From the NCBI RefSeq assembly GCF_000382445.1, contig NZ_KB905473.1:74517-138042 (forward strand): a stretch of DNA of 63,526 nucleotides. The letters run 5' to 3'. This document shows positions 7,616-16,925 of this stretch, piece after piece. Within the stretch, counting starts at the first letter, position 1, and each line of letters begins with the position of its first letter. The notes beneath the pieces were generated by a model. That model saw only the letters and a program-made list of their open reading frames with translations. It was not told the origin of the DNA and ran no database searches. This DNA comes from Phocaeicola massiliensis B84634 = Timone 84634 = DSM 17679 = JCM 13223. GTDB lineage: Bacteria; Bacteroidota; Bacteroidia; Bacteroidales; Bacteroidaceae. The translations under genes were made by a program, and so were the position numbers.

Positions 7616-8515
7616 TTATTTAAATACTTGTTTCATGGCACGTCCTGTCCATACTTGTGGCTGTTCTAATCCGAAAATGTATGCCATGGTAGCAGCAACA
7701 TCATATTGTACCATGCTTTCCTGAAATTCTCCGGCTTTTTTAATGTTCTTTCCTGCGATGATAAAAGGTGTCTGCATTTCGGCCATTGTCTTTCCGCCAT
7801 GACCTTTCTTGATACCTCCGTGGTCGGAAGTAATGATAAAGATGGTGTCATCATACATACCGGCTTCTTTTACGGCTGCCACGATGCGGGCAATGTAGCC
7901 GTCCAGTTCTTCCAGTTTACTGTAATAAGCCGGAGTGTCATGCCCTTCCTTGTGGCCTACGTGGTCGGGATTGTCAAAGCAAATGGCTACCAATGACGGT
8001 TTGCTCTCTTTGATGTATTTCTCGGCCATTTCGCACAGTGCGGTCGGGAACTTGTTATAGTCCGGTGCTACGGCATGATAGTCGGTAGAAAGTGTGTCAA
8101 CCAGGAATTGGATACCTGCCCACTCGCTCAATACTCCGATTTCGGCCTTTGGGTTAGCGTCACGGTAGATTTGGAAGATAGTGGGGAAGATGTTATTCTT
8201 CACGATTACGCGTGAAGGCAATTCCGGTGTGCGTGACCCCCATTCTGTATATCCGTGAACTTCGGGACCGGCCCCCATGAACATGGATGCCCAGTTTACT
8301 GCGCTTGATGAAGGGAGTACTGTTCTTTTCTGCATGGTATAGCAACCTGTTTCCATCAGTGATTTCACGGTAGGCATATTTGCTTTGGGCATACTGTATG
8401 AACCCCAACCGTCAAGACCGATGTAAACTACATGTTTTGCTTTGGGCTTGGCTGCATAACTTGCCATTGAGAAGCATCCCAACAGCAAGAAAGCGAGAAT
8501 CAAAAGCTTTTTCAT
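7616..8515 (-). CDS. Alkaline-phosphatase-superfamily hydrolase
   Basis: A 299-residue exported enzyme (signal MKKLLILAFLLLGCFSMASYA). Metal-ligand and nucleophile motifs of the superfamily are visible: VVYIGLDGWG (first Asp), TVLPSSSAVNWASM (Ser/Thr nucleophile region), CFDNPDHVGHKEGH (Asp/His ligands) and ITSDHGG (Asp-His). It is shorter than sulfatases and lacks the C/S-x-P-x-R formylglycine motif, so a phosphodiesterase, nucleotide pyrophosphatase or phosphoglycan activity is more likely than sulfatase. It sits between GH88 and DUF2264 in the operon, with a 20-bp gap on one side and 8 bp on the other. Substrate unknown. Confidence 0.8.
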   Translation of the reverse strand: MKKLLILAFLLLGCFSMASYAAKPKAKHVVYIGLDGWGSYSMPKANMPTVKSLMETGCYTMQKRTVLPSSSAVNWASMFMGAGPEVHGYTEWGSRTPELPSRVIVKNNIFPTIFQIYRDANPKAEIGVLSEWAGIQFLVDTLSTDYHAVAPDYNKFPTALCEMAEKYIKESKPSLVAICFDNPDHVGHKEGHDTPAYYSKLEELDGYIARIVAAVKEAGMYDDTIFIITSDHGGIKKGHGGKTMAEMQTPFIIAGKNIKKAGEFQESMVQYDVAATMAYIFGLEQPQVWTGRAMKQVFK

Positions 8516-8535
8516 GATACTTATTTTTATGGTTT

Positions 8536-9747
8536 TTATTTTTCAAGGTCAATTTTACGCTTTAATGCTTCCAGATAATAATAGTCGGCATAGTTCAACG
8601 GTACATCGATTTCACTGTTGTGAGGAATACTGCCCACGCTGTGCATCAACAGGAAACGTCCGTTTTCACCCAAAGGTGCGGTATAGTCGGCTGTAGCAAG
8701 CGATTCCATGATCTTATCAGCGTATTCTTTATAAGACTGCGGATTCTCTACGGGATATGTACAGATTTCGTACAAAGCAGAAGCAATAACGGAAGCAGAA
8801 GAAGCATCACGCGGTTCGTTCGGAATGTTGGGAGCATCCAAGTCCCAATACGGAACAAGGTCGGCAGGCATATTCTTGTGATTCTTCATAAATTCGAAAG
8901 TTTTGAGTGCCTGATCAAGATATTTGCGGTCTTTGGTTTCACGGAAGCATACTGTGTAACCATAGATGGCCCATGCTTGTCCTCTTGCCCATGCCGATTC
9001 GTCGGCATAACCTTGTGCAGTTTGGCGGTGACGTACTGTTCCGTCTTCTATGCTGTAATCAATCACGTGGTAACAGCTGCCGTCGGGACGGAAGTGTTCT
9101 TGCAGAGTGCGGTCGGCGTGTGCCACGGCTACATTGTAGAATGTAGAGTCGCCTGAAAGTTTGGTCGCTTCAAACAATAATTCAAGGTTCATCATATTGT
9201 CGATAATCACCGGACATTCCCATCCGCGTTGTGACTGCCAGCTGTTGCCTTTTACATCCCAGCTTTGGATAACCTGCGGTTTTTCACGGAAACGGGTACA
9301 AAGCGATTTGGCTGCCTGTATCATCACATCTTTATATTCGGGCTTTTGGTTAATACGCAGACCGTTACCAAAGCTGCAATTGATAATGAAACCTATATCG
9401 TGGTGCCAAGTGAGGTATTGTGCTTCGCTGATGGCTTCAGTATATTTCTGTGCCAAAGGAAGTAAAGTTTGGTCACCGGTCAGTTCGTACAGATACCATA
9501 CACTGCCGGGAAAGAATCCGCTGCGCCAGTCTGCCGGACCGCAATAATATACTCCTCCTTTACTGTTAAGGGTAACGGGGTTGAGGCATTTGCCGCTGGC
9601 TTCGATTGTATCTATCTCCAGACCAATCTGCGCCCGTGCGTTTTCGATAACTTGTTCCGACCAGGATTTCTTGGCGGGTGTTGTAGTACATGAGGTTGCA
9701 GTGAACAGAGCTGCACATCCTAGAAGAATTGAGGTTCTTAATTTCAT
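8536..9747 (-). CDS. GH88 unsaturated glucuronyl hydrolase
   Basis: A 403-residue lipoprotein (lipobox near LFTATSC). The sequence has the (alpha/alpha)6-barrel pattern of family GH88: GPADWRSGFFPGSVWYLYE, YLTWHHDIGFIINCSFGNGL, DNMMNLELLFEA, HRQTAQGYADESAWARGQAW and PYWDLDAPNIPNEPRDASSA. These enzymes remove the 4,5-unsaturated uronic acid left by polysaccharide lyases by hydrating the double bond. It follows the heparinase II/III-like lyase gene by 1 bp, so the two very likely act in sequence in the periplasm or at the membrane. Family assignment is firm; the sugar specificity is not visible. Confidence 0.88.
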   Translation of the reverse strand: MKLRTSILLGCAALFTATSCTTTPAKKSWSEQVIENARAQIGLEIDTIEASGKCLNPVTLNSKGGVYYCGPADWRSGFFPGSVWYLYELTGDQTLLPLAQKYTEAISEAQYLTWHHDIGFIINCSFGNGLRINQKPEYKDVMIQAAKSLCTRFREKPQVIQSWDVKGNSWQSQRGWECPVIIDNMMNLELLFEATKLSGDSTFYNVAVAHADRTLQEHFRPDGSCYHVIDYSIEDGTVRHRQTAQGYADESAWARGQAWAIYGYTVCFRETKDRKYLDQALKTFEFMKNHKNMPADLVPYWDLDAPNIPNEPRDASSASVIASALYEICTYPVENPQSYKEYADKIMESLATADYTAPLGENGRFLLMHSVGSIPHNSEIDVPLNYADYYYLEALKRKIDLEK

Positions 9748-9748
9748 A

Positions 9749-11653
9749 TTATAGTTTTTTTATAGTAAATGAATAGTTCCCTTTGTTGGTTTGTTGTTTG
9801 GCTTTGAAGGACAGACGGTAGATTGTACTTCCCCATACTTTGGATAATCTGATATCATCCAGCTCTTTGGGTTCCACAGTCAGCTCAAACAAGGCAGCAT
9901 CATAGAGCAGTGCTGCTTTTACATTATTGACATGAATGATAACTTTTCCTTTTTCCGACCGGTCTATTTCGCCCCAAGTCATAAAGTTGACAATATTGGG
10001 GGCTGTTGCTTCTTCCAGTTCGAAGGAGTCGCTGATGCGGGCCTGTTTACCTTTCACATGGTATGAGCGTATCCATTTTTTCACTTTGGCTTCTTCGGGA
10101 TAAGCAGTGGCTATATTGGCTTCGAAACTGTTCTTTCCGGCTTTTACTTCAGTAGCTTTATATTTTTTTCCATATTTTTCGGGCACGCCGTTTATCATCG
10201 GAAGGTTGTGATAGTTACTTTGCATGGTCCAGATGCTATAACGTTCATTACTGAATGTCTGGCGGGTGTATGTGCCGACACCGGCATCTATTAAAATCGG
10301 TGTTTGGTTCATCCATACCGAGCAGGTTCCGGCATCGTTGTGATTATGGCTTTCGTCATTATACCCTCCTTTTGCTGCCAGGAATAATCCTTCTTTGGTA
10401 GAGAGATAGCAGAACTCGGTTTCGGGATACCAGGTAAAAGGGCGGTTTTCATGGCGGGGTTCTGTCTGTCGCAGTTCTTTGTCGACAGCGATGGAAGCAA
10501 GGGTGCGGAAAATATCGCGTCCGTTGTTGGGCGAAGATTTAGGTTGATGCATCAGGGCTGCGAAACCTTTCAGTTCTTCACTGTTTACAGCCTTACCGAA
10601 ACGATAGATAAGGTATGAGTTGCCTTCTCCGCGTGCCGAAGCGTCGGCAAAGTTCACTACCCATCCATTACCTATGTAAGAGCGTGAGATATATTCACCC
10701 ATGTTCTTAATCATCGGTTCATTGAATATATTTACTTTGTCGCCGGTAATATCCGAAAGCAGTTCAAGGTAATCCAATGTTTTTCCGGCTGCATGTCCCC
10801 AGTAGGAGGGACCTTCTTCACAAGCTCCATCGGCTTTGATATAGTTTAGGAATTTGTCTACCGATTCCATTGTCAGATGGACAGCTTTGGCAAGTGTGTC
10901 GCGGTTGTCTTCAAGCAGCATGAAACACATCAGGGCGTTACTGTTGCACCACGGATTCCAATTGTTGAGCATACGTCCGTTGTAGTTGCGTCCCATCCAC
11001 CAGAATGAATCATTATTCATATATGGGTCGAGAATGCGGGTTTGGAGTTCATGGCGCAGGCGGCGTGATATTTCAGGGTCTACCTTGTCAAATGATGGGC
11101 GCATGAAGTGATAAGTCCATGCGAGTAGTCCTCCCAAGTCACCGGAAGTAAGGTCGATGACAGGATAATCGTATGCGGGTAATGCTCTGTGGGAAGGTTG
11201 CACGATGATATGTGCGGCCAGTGCCCATGATGTCATTTCGCAAGCATTGAACACTCCGTTGATAAGTTGGTCGACAAATCGTCCTTTCCCTTCTGCCAAC
11301 TCTGCCATCAGAAGGTCGGCAATGGCACCGTTGTTGGCACCAAAAGGTTTTTCCATGATTTGCCGGTTGCCTGTGCGTTCGAAAGCCAGGTAATCGGTGG
11401 CTTTTACTACTTGCCACTGATAATTTAGCCGTTTTTCTCCACGGCGGATATATTCGTCTTTGAATGTTCCTAAAAAACGGTCCCAACCGGCACGGTCATT
11501 ATAATCGGGGTAAGTCACCCATTGGCGGTCTAATACCAGTATTTCTTTTAACCGGTTGATGTCGGCTTGCTTTTGGAGCAGGTCGCGTTCCGTGTATGCG
11601 TATGTGAGTGTAACATACAATAATGCAAGTAGTAATAGAGTTAGTTTCTTCAT
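9749..11653 (-). CDS. Heparinase II/III-like polysaccharide lyase
   Basis: A 634-residue exported protein (signal MKKLTLLLLALLYVTLTYAY). The N-terminal two thirds form an alpha/alpha toroid (NNWNPWCNSNALMCFMLL, DGACEEGPSYWGHAAGKTLD). The C-terminal part has the Hepar_II_III beta-sandwich with YNDESHNHNDAGTCSVW, whose His/Asn residues fit the metal or catalytic site, and YHNLPMINGV. Heparinase II/III-type lyases cleave uronic-acid polysaccharides by beta-elimination. Several PL families share this fold (PL12, PL21, PL33 and others), and I cannot choose between them by eye. It is first in the operon with GH88, phosphatase-like and DUF2264 genes, 211 bp after susD. Confidence 0.85.
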   Translation of the reverse strand: MKKLTLLLLALLYVTLTYAYTERDLLQKQADINRLKEILVLDRQWVTYPDYNDRAGWDRFLGTFKDEYIRRGEKRLNYQWQVVKATDYLAFERTGNRQIMEKPFGANNGAIADLLMAELAEGKGRFVDQLINGVFNACEMTSWALAAHIIVQPSHRALPAYDYPVIDLTSGDLGGLLAWTYHFMRPSFDKVDPEISRRLRHELQTRILDPYMNNDSFWWMGRNYNGRMLNNWNPWCNSNALMCFMLLEDNRDTLAKAVHLTMESVDKFLNYIKADGACEEGPSYWGHAAGKTLDYLELLSDITGDKVNIFNEPMIKNMGEYISRSYIGNGWVVNFADASARGEGNSYLIYRFGKAVNSEELKGFAALMHQPKSSPNNGRDIFRTLASIAVDKELRQTEPRHENRPFTWYPETEFCYLSTKEGLFLAAKGGYNDESHNHNDAGTCSVWMNQTPILIDAGVGTYTRQTFSNERYSIWTMQSNYHNLPMINGVPEKYGKKYKATEVKAGKNSFEANIATAYPEEAKVKKWIRSYHVKGKQARISDSFELEEATAPNIVNFMTWGEIDRSEKGKVIIHVNNVKAALLYDAALFELTVEPKELDDIRLSKVWGSTIYRLSFKAKQQTNKGNYSFTIKKL

Positions 11654-11683
11654 CGGTATATAGATTAAGATATTTATTACACT

Positions 11684-11712
11684 GCAAAAGTGCGAAAAAA
11701 GAATAGTGGCAA
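11684..11712 (-). promoter_or_regulatory. Candidate promoter of the lyase operon
   Basis: On the minus strand a TTG (11712-11710), an 18-bp spacer and CACTTTTG (11691-11684) resemble a Bacteroides promoter with an imperfect -7 box. It lies after the SusD terminator and about 30 bp before the lyase ATG, so the enzymes may be transcribed apart from susCD. Confidence 0.4.
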
Positions 11713-11787
11713 TACTCTATTTTTGTCCTTAAAACATGTATATATTTTCCATAAGGACTGAAAAACAGCCTATTTTCGGATATGCAT

Positions 11788-11824
11788 AAAAAAAGCCGCC
11801 TCAAATGTGACTTTGAGACGGCTT
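11788..11824 (-). terminator. Terminator between susD and the lyase operon
   Basis: Minus-strand stem AAGCCGTCTCAAA / TTTGAGGCGGCTT (one G-U pair) with a 6-nt loop and a run of seven T. It partly separates the susC-susD unit from the enzyme genes, as is common when susCD are expressed more strongly. Confidence 0.8.
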
Positions 11825-11864
11825 ACTATCCAATAATACTTTTTACCTTGAAAAGACAGGGATA

Positions 11865-13700
11865 TTACCAGCCCGGATTCTGTGTCAGGCTTGTATTCAT
11901 ATCTGTTTCATGTTTAGGTATCGGCCATACATAGTATTGGTCTCCACCCCATGTCCAGTTGTAAGTTATAACACCCCAAATGTCTTTCATGCCGGCAGTA
12001 CCGTCAGCGTTGTTGAACTTGCTTTCTTTCCAGGTTTTCCAACGCATTTCTTCATAGAAGGAAACACCTTCACCGGCAGTTTCCCAACGATATTCGTTCT
12101 GGATACGAGTGCGCATATCGTCTTGTCCGTTAACCTGTGTTGCAGCATTGCTGTTCAAAAGAGCTACACCGGCACGTTCACGTACGAGGTTCACTTGTTC
12201 AATTGCCTCAGCAGTCTTACCTTGTTCGTTCAGTGCTTCTGCCAATCCTAATACAACTGTTGCATAGCGGATGATAGGCAGGTCAATCGGAGATTTTTCA
12301 CGGTTGGTCATTTCGCTTGAACCTTCGGCTACAAATTTGCGGAACAAGTAGTACAAATGGCTCTGTGTATCGGTACGGAGGTCGAATGGAGCATCAGTGT
12401 CTGCACCATAATATGGCCAGCGTGAAGTAAAGGTGTGGTCTACACTGTTACCCGAGCCATTATAGGTGGCATATGGAGTAATGATGGTCTGTGTCAGACG
12501 CGGGTCACGATTTTCATAAACAGCTTTGATACGTGCTTCATTGCCTGCCGGTAAATATAATGCCTGTGCAGCAGTGCTCAACTTGCTTAAACGGTTTTCT
12601 ACCTTTTCCCGGATACCTTTAATGGCTGCGTCAATGTCGCCTTCATAACCCAATGAAAGAAGTTCGGCCTTTAAAACATCTGCATCTGTATTGCGCAAGA
12701 AGAATACTTCACGATCTTTTGGTTCCATGCTTGAATAGCCGGGAAGATAATCATCCCAATTGAACTTGCTACCGTCTATGTTTTCATAAGTGTCAACAAA
12801 GTCGGTGCTGGCCAAAATGGTATTCCAGCAAGAACCGAATGTTGTACGACCACCGTAACGGAAGCTCATTGAGTTACCGTCGGCAGTTTCGTTGTTGTCT
12901 ATACATTGTAAAGAGAAAATAGCTTCATCACTTTGTTCGTTAGCTTCTTTGAAGAGTTGTTTGTAACCTCCATCGAATAACTTGTGTCCCATATTTCCCA
13001 CCTGTCGGAAGTCGGCTTCGGCTTTTGCCCAGTCCTGCATCCACAGGTACACTTTACCACGCAATGCATAGGCTACGGATTTGGTTACGCGTCCCCATTG
13101 TGCATTGCCGGCTGCAATACGGTCGGGCAACGTCGGCTCGTTGATGGCATCCGTGAGGTCTTTCACACAAGCTTCCCATATTTCGATTTCGCTGCTTCGG
13201 GGTTTGTTAGCTTCTGTAATCAATACAGGTACGTCATAGTAGGGTACTCCTCTGAACACGGCATTCAGCTTGTAATAGAAGAATGCGCGCAAAATCTTGA
13301 CTTCGGCAATCAGCTTGTTCTTGAAAGCGTCGGGAACCGGAGCCTCTGCAAGGTGTGAGATGGCATCGTTTGCACGTTGGATTCCTTCATAGTGCTGTTT
13401 CCAATAGTCGGAAAAAAGACCGGAACCGGTGGATGCCGTTCCTGCCAGAATGGAATAGTCGTTGTCACGGCAGCTGCCGCTGACGCAGTATGCCTCCAGT
13501 TCGTATGCTTTTTTTGCAATGTAGTCTTCGCGCAATTCATGGTATACACCGGTTACTCCCAATTCGCAAAAGTTTTCGTTTGTCCACATAGAATTGGATG
13601 CCGCCTTATCATAGGGAACGGTGTCCAATAAGTCGCTTCGGCAACCGCTTAGAGCTGTTACTGCAGCTGATAATATAAATAATTTTTTAAATAGTTTCAT
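11865..13700 (-). CDS. SusD/RagB-family glycan-binding lipoprotein (locus 1)
   Basis: A 611-residue SusD homologue with a lipoprotein signal (AAVTALSGC) and typical N-terminus LLDTVPYDKAASNSMWTNEN. TPR-like helices occur at YEGIQRANDAISHLA, EVKILRAFFYYKLNAVFRG and AYALRGKVYLWMQDWAKAEADF. The C-terminal signature is NRDPRLTQTI, IRYATVVLGLAEALNEQGK and YYVWPIPKHETDMN. It is the surface lid of the SusCD importer and binds the glycan. It lies 20 bp after the truncated SusC gene, so it can only be expressed if that SusC unit has a promoter. It may therefore share the silent state of its partner. Confidence 0.92.
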   Translation of the reverse strand: MKLFKKLFILSAAVTALSGCRSDLLDTVPYDKAASNSMWTNENFCELGVTGVYHELREDYIAKKAYELEAYCVSGSCRDNDYSILAGTASTGSGLFSDYWKQHYEGIQRANDAISHLAEAPVPDAFKNKLIAEVKILRAFFYYKLNAVFRGVPYYDVPVLITEANKPRSSEIEIWEACVKDLTDAINEPTLPDRIAAGNAQWGRVTKSVAYALRGKVYLWMQDWAKAEADFRQVGNMGHKLFDGGYKQLFKEANEQSDEAIFSLQCIDNNETADGNSMSFRYGGRTTFGSCWNTILASTDFVDTYENIDGSKFNWDDYLPGYSSMEPKDREVFFLRNTDADVLKAELLSLGYEGDIDAAIKGIREKVENRLSKLSTAAQALYLPAGNEARIKAVYENRDPRLTQTIITPYATYNGSGNSVDHTFTSRWPYYGADTDAPFDLRTDTQSHLYYLFRKFVAEGSSEMTNREKSPIDLPIIRYATVVLGLAEALNEQGKTAEAIEQVNLVRERAGVALLNSNAATQVNGQDDMRTRIQNEYRWETAGEGVSFYEEMRWKTWKESKFNNADGTAGMKDIWGVITYNWTWGGDQYYVWPIPKHETDMNTSLTQNPGW

Positions 13701-13720
13701 AAGTTCGTATCTTAAGGTTA

Positions 13721-16700
13721 TTAGAATGTTATGTTGGCACCGATGGCAATGCTTCTAAATGGAGCATATCCCATACCGGTTGCAGATTCCGGGTCCTGAC
13801 CTTCAAAAGAGGTGATTGTCAGTAAGTTTTCTGCAGAAACGTAAATACGTGCATTTTGCATTGCTACTTTAGTTACCCATTTCTGTGGCAAAGTATAGCC
13901 TAAAGACAAGTTCTTCAACTTGATATAGTCACCATTGTACAACCAGCGGTTAGACGATGCATTATTCTGAACGTTACCGTCAAGATAAGTCATACGCGGA
14001 TATTTACCGTTGATGTTTGTACGTGGATCATCGGGATTGCTCGGATCATAGAAATAGTGGTCGTCTGCAATGCGCTGTGCGATATTGTTACCCCATTCTG
14101 TCTTGGCAGCGTTGTAACCGGCTGTCGGACCCCAATAGATGTCGAAACCGGCAGCACCTGCCCATACCATTGAGATGTCAAATCCGTTCCATGCAGCAGA
14201 AGCCTGGAAACCGAAGTTGTATTTCGGAGTCTTGGAACGTCCCTGGAATTCTTCGTCGTCAGAGTCACCATATACGCCGTCACCGTTAACATCGGCATAA
14301 ATATAGTCACCATAGTAGATATTGGCTTTACCGATTGAGTTACCCGGTTTGAATTTGTAACCTGCATCCATCATGGCTTTTACCCAGTTCATATCTTCTT
14401 CTGTACGAATCATACCACCCTTGGGACCACCTGCCGGATTTACAGAGCCGTCTGCATTAAAGTACTTGCCATTTCCTTTATATACACTGCGATAACGGTA
14501 TTCGTTCAGCATGTGACCTTCTACTACCGGAGTATTGCCGCCGGATGAAACATCACCGATATTGTCTGTCCATTTACCGCCGGTTAATGTATTGTTCGGA
14601 TCTTCTACCCAGGTTTTGGTATATTCACCATTATATTTGTCCACCTTATTCTTATTATAAGAGAAGTTACCGCTTACAGAGTATTCTACTTTTCCGATTC
14701 TGTCGCGCCATCCCAATGAGAACTCGATACCGTCATTGCTAACTTCGGCAATATTCTGTCTGGGGGCTGTATGATTACCCAAAACATATTCCATGGTAGG
14801 ACGGTAGAGGATACCGGTTGTCATTTTGTGGTATATATCGATACTGGCTGTTAGACGGTTGTTCAACAAAGAAGCATCAATACCGAAATTGGTTGTGGTA
14901 GTAGCTTCCCACTGCAGCAACTCATTGGATGCTGCCGTAATAGCCAAACCGGAAGCTAACGCGTTTCCGAATACGTATCTAGAAGGACCGTAAACAGACT
15001 GGTATTCATAGTTACCGATTTCAGAGTTACCTAATTTACCCCAAGACAAACGAATCTTCAGGTTATCCAACCATGAACGGGTTGATTCCATGAATGATTC
15101 TTCAGAAATACGCCATGCACCGGACAATGATGGGAAGAAACCCCAACGATGGTCTTTGTGGAAGCGTGAAGAACCGTCATAACGGAAGTTCGCTTCGAAC
15201 AAATAACGTGAGTCATATGCGTAATTTACACGGCCAAAATAAGAGCGGGTTGCATAGTCCTCGGTAGAACCGCCGATGCTTGTCATTTCTGTAGCTTCGT
15301 CGAATTGGTTCAATGATTCGTCAATCAAACCTTTTTTGGCTGCATTTACCTTATAATAGTTCTTGTAGAATTCCTGATAACCTAACAATGCAGAAACATC
15401 ATGCTTCTGAGCAAATGTGTGATGGTAGTTAATCAGGTTCTCCAATGTATAAGAATAGTTTGATTCGTAGTCGAAGCTGGTACTCAATTGTGAGGGAGGA
15501 GTAATACCGTCAACAATTACACCGTCACTGAAACGTGTCTGATAAGCAGGTACACCATGCTGGCGTGTTTCATAGATATAGCGGTTATAGTTGAAGTTGA
15601 AATCCCAACTCAAATCTTCAAAGAATTTGATTTTGCTGAACAAAGTGGTATTGAAGCGGTTGTAACGCTTGAATCCATCGTTACGTGCCAACTTGTATAA
15701 CGGATTATTGGCTGTAGCACGTTCGTCAGGACATTCCGGATAACCGTAGCTGCCGTTCCAATAGGGATAAGTACCGGCTGTAGACTGGCGCAAGAAGTTA
15801 TTTGCATTTGAAAAGTCACCAACTTCACGATCCATCTGTGATGCATAAGTACGAGTACCCACAGTCAGCCATTTGGTCGGATTCGCTTCGATGTTGGCAC
15901 GCATTGAATAACGTTTGTTGGCAGTATTGTCTACCACACCTTCATTATCTTGATAACCGGCCGACAACAAGAAGCGAATTTTGTCAGAGCCACCTGATAC
16001 AGACAAGTTGTGATCATGGATTACACCACCCGAGAATAATTCTTCAGCCCAGTCGGTATTCGGATAAGCAATGTAATTGGGTACACCGTTCTCATTCAGA
16101 CCATTCGGGTCTTTAGATTTCTCACGCCACAAATCAATGTATTTCTGGTCGAATAAATCATCAGACTTTCCTACATTTCTATATGATTCATTCATTAGCT
16201 CCATGTAATCAGCATAATTACTCATCATTTTAATCATACGGGTCGGGCTGTTGAATGAGATGCGACCGCTATAGTTGATACTGATTTTGTCACGTGTACC
16301 TGTTTTGGTGGTTACCAGAATAACACCGTTGGCAGCACGTGCACCATAGATGGCACAAGAAGCAGCGTCTTTCAAAATAGAGATGTTTTCAACGTCCAAA
16401 GGATTTACGGCATTCAATGAGCCCTCCATACCGTCAATAATAACCAACGGAGATGCCGTATTCATAGTGCCGACACCACGAACGCGCAGAGTAGTGTTAT
16501 CTTCACCGGGCATTGCAGAACCTGATGATGCCTGCAAACCGGGACTTAAACCGGCTAATGCAGAAGAAACAGTAGTAATGGGACGAGATTTAGTTTGTTC
16601 CTCGAAGTCCACGGAAGCAACCGCACCTGTTAGATTTACTTTTTTCTGTACACCGTAACCTACTACTACAACCTCATCCAAAGTTTCGGTATCTTCTGCT

Positions 16701-16777
16701 AACTTTATAGACAGGTTATTTGTTGTGCTTGTGATCTTTATATCCTTTGTAACGTAACCGATATAGGATACTTGCAC
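13721..16777 (-). CDS. SusC-family receptor lacking its 5' end (silent cassette 1)
   Basis: 1018 intact codons covering the end of the carboxypeptidase-regulatory domain (VSYIGYVTKDIKI), the TonB-box-like DEVVVVGYGVQKK, the plug (RVRGVGTMNTASPLVIIDG; KDAASCAIYGARAANGVILV) and a full beta-barrel ending IAIGANITF. It has no signal peptide, STN or start of the regulatory domain. The nominal first codon is a GTG in the middle of a conserved strand. The same frame continues upstream through TLNVPLNC to a TAA 24 codons earlier. More than 1000 codons without a disruption suggest it is still under selection. Head-to-head with the SusC at 17,934, which has the same truncation. Likely a donor cassette for recombination. 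Confidence 0.85.
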   Translation of the reverse strand: MQVSYIGYVTKDIKITSTTNNLSIKLAEDTETLDEVVVVGYGVQKKVNLTGAVASVDFEEQTKSRPITTVSSALAGLSPGLQASSGSAMPGEDNTTLRVRGVGTMNTASPLVIIDGMEGSLNAVNPLDVENISILKDAASCAIYGARAANGVILVTTKTGTRDKISINYSGRISFNSPTRMIKMMSNYADYMELMNESYRNVGKSDDLFDQKYIDLWREKSKDPNGLNENGVPNYIAYPNTDWAEELFSGGVIHDHNLSVSGGSDKIRFLLSAGYQDNEGVVDNTANKRYSMRANIEANPTKWLTVGTRTYASQMDREVGDFSNANNFLRQSTAGTYPYWNGSYGYPECPDERATANNPLYKLARNDGFKRYNRFNTTLFSKIKFFEDLSWDFNFNYNRYIYETRQHGVPAYQTRFSDGVIVDGITPPSQLSTSFDYESNYSYTLENLINYHHTFAQKHDVSALLGYQEFYKNYYKVNAAKKGLIDESLNQFDEATEMTSIGGSTEDYATRSYFGRVNYAYDSRYLFEANFRYDGSSRFHKDHRWGFFPSLSGAWRISEESFMESTRSWLDNLKIRLSWGKLGNSEIGNYEYQSVYGPSRYVFGNALASGLAITAASNELLQWEATTTTNFGIDASLLNNRLTASIDIYHKMTTGILYRPTMEYVLGNHTAPRQNIAEVSNDGIEFSLGWRDRIGKVEYSVSGNFSYNKNKVDKYNGEYTKTWVEDPNNTLTGGKWTDNIGDVSSGGNTPVVEGHMLNEYRYRSVYKGNGKYFNADGSVNPAGGPKGGMIRTEEDMNWVKAMMDAGYKFKPGNSIGKANIYYGDYIYADVNGDGVYGDSDDEEFQGRSKTPKYNFGFQASAAWNGFDISMVWAGAAGFDIYWGPTAGYNAAKTEWGNNIAQRIADDHYFYDPSNPDDPRTNINGKYPRMTYLDGNVQNNASSNRWLYNGDYIKLKNLSLGYTLPQKWVTKVAMQNARIYVSAENLLTITSFEGQDPESATGMGYAPFRSIAIGANITF

Positions 16778-16801
16778 GGTGCAGTTTAAAGGGACGTTTA
16801 A
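16620..16801 (-). repeat. Inverted-repeat arm 1 of the SusC pair
   Basis: Matches 17910-18093 in inverse orientation. The outer block is identical for 30 bp (16772-16801) and, after one mismatch, for another 35 bp (16736-16770), followed by one mismatch and 8 more matches. Further in, a 47-bp block encoding ETLDEVVVVGYGVQKK is also identical. The outer edge coincides with the point where both genes stop being intact. Confidence 0.85.
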
Positions 16802-16925
16802 TGTAATATCGCCGTAAAAGAATTTGTAGACACTTTTATTTGTGTTTTAATCAACAAACATACGTCCGATAACCGATTATTCGGTATCATCAACTATGCT
16901 CCCATCAATTAGTTTTTTGTGGATG
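16802..16925 (-). pseudogene. Decayed SusC N-terminal domain upstream of cassette 1
   Basis: Read in the SusC frame this gives KKLIDGSIVDDTE, stop, SVIGRMFVD, stop, NTNKSVYKFFYGDITLNVPL. It aligns with the usual CarboxypepD_reg-like pattern GxVxDxxGEPVIGASVxVKGTTNGxxTDxDGNFTLNVPL. Two in-frame stops and substitutions in the glycine turns show it is not functional. No start codon or ribosome site precedes it. Confidence 0.7.

Noticed and set aside
7616..8515. Sulfatase for the uronic-acid operon
   Set aside because: No C/S-x-P-x-R formylglycine motif; the nucleophile region reads PSSSAVNW and the length is too short for a typical sulfatase.
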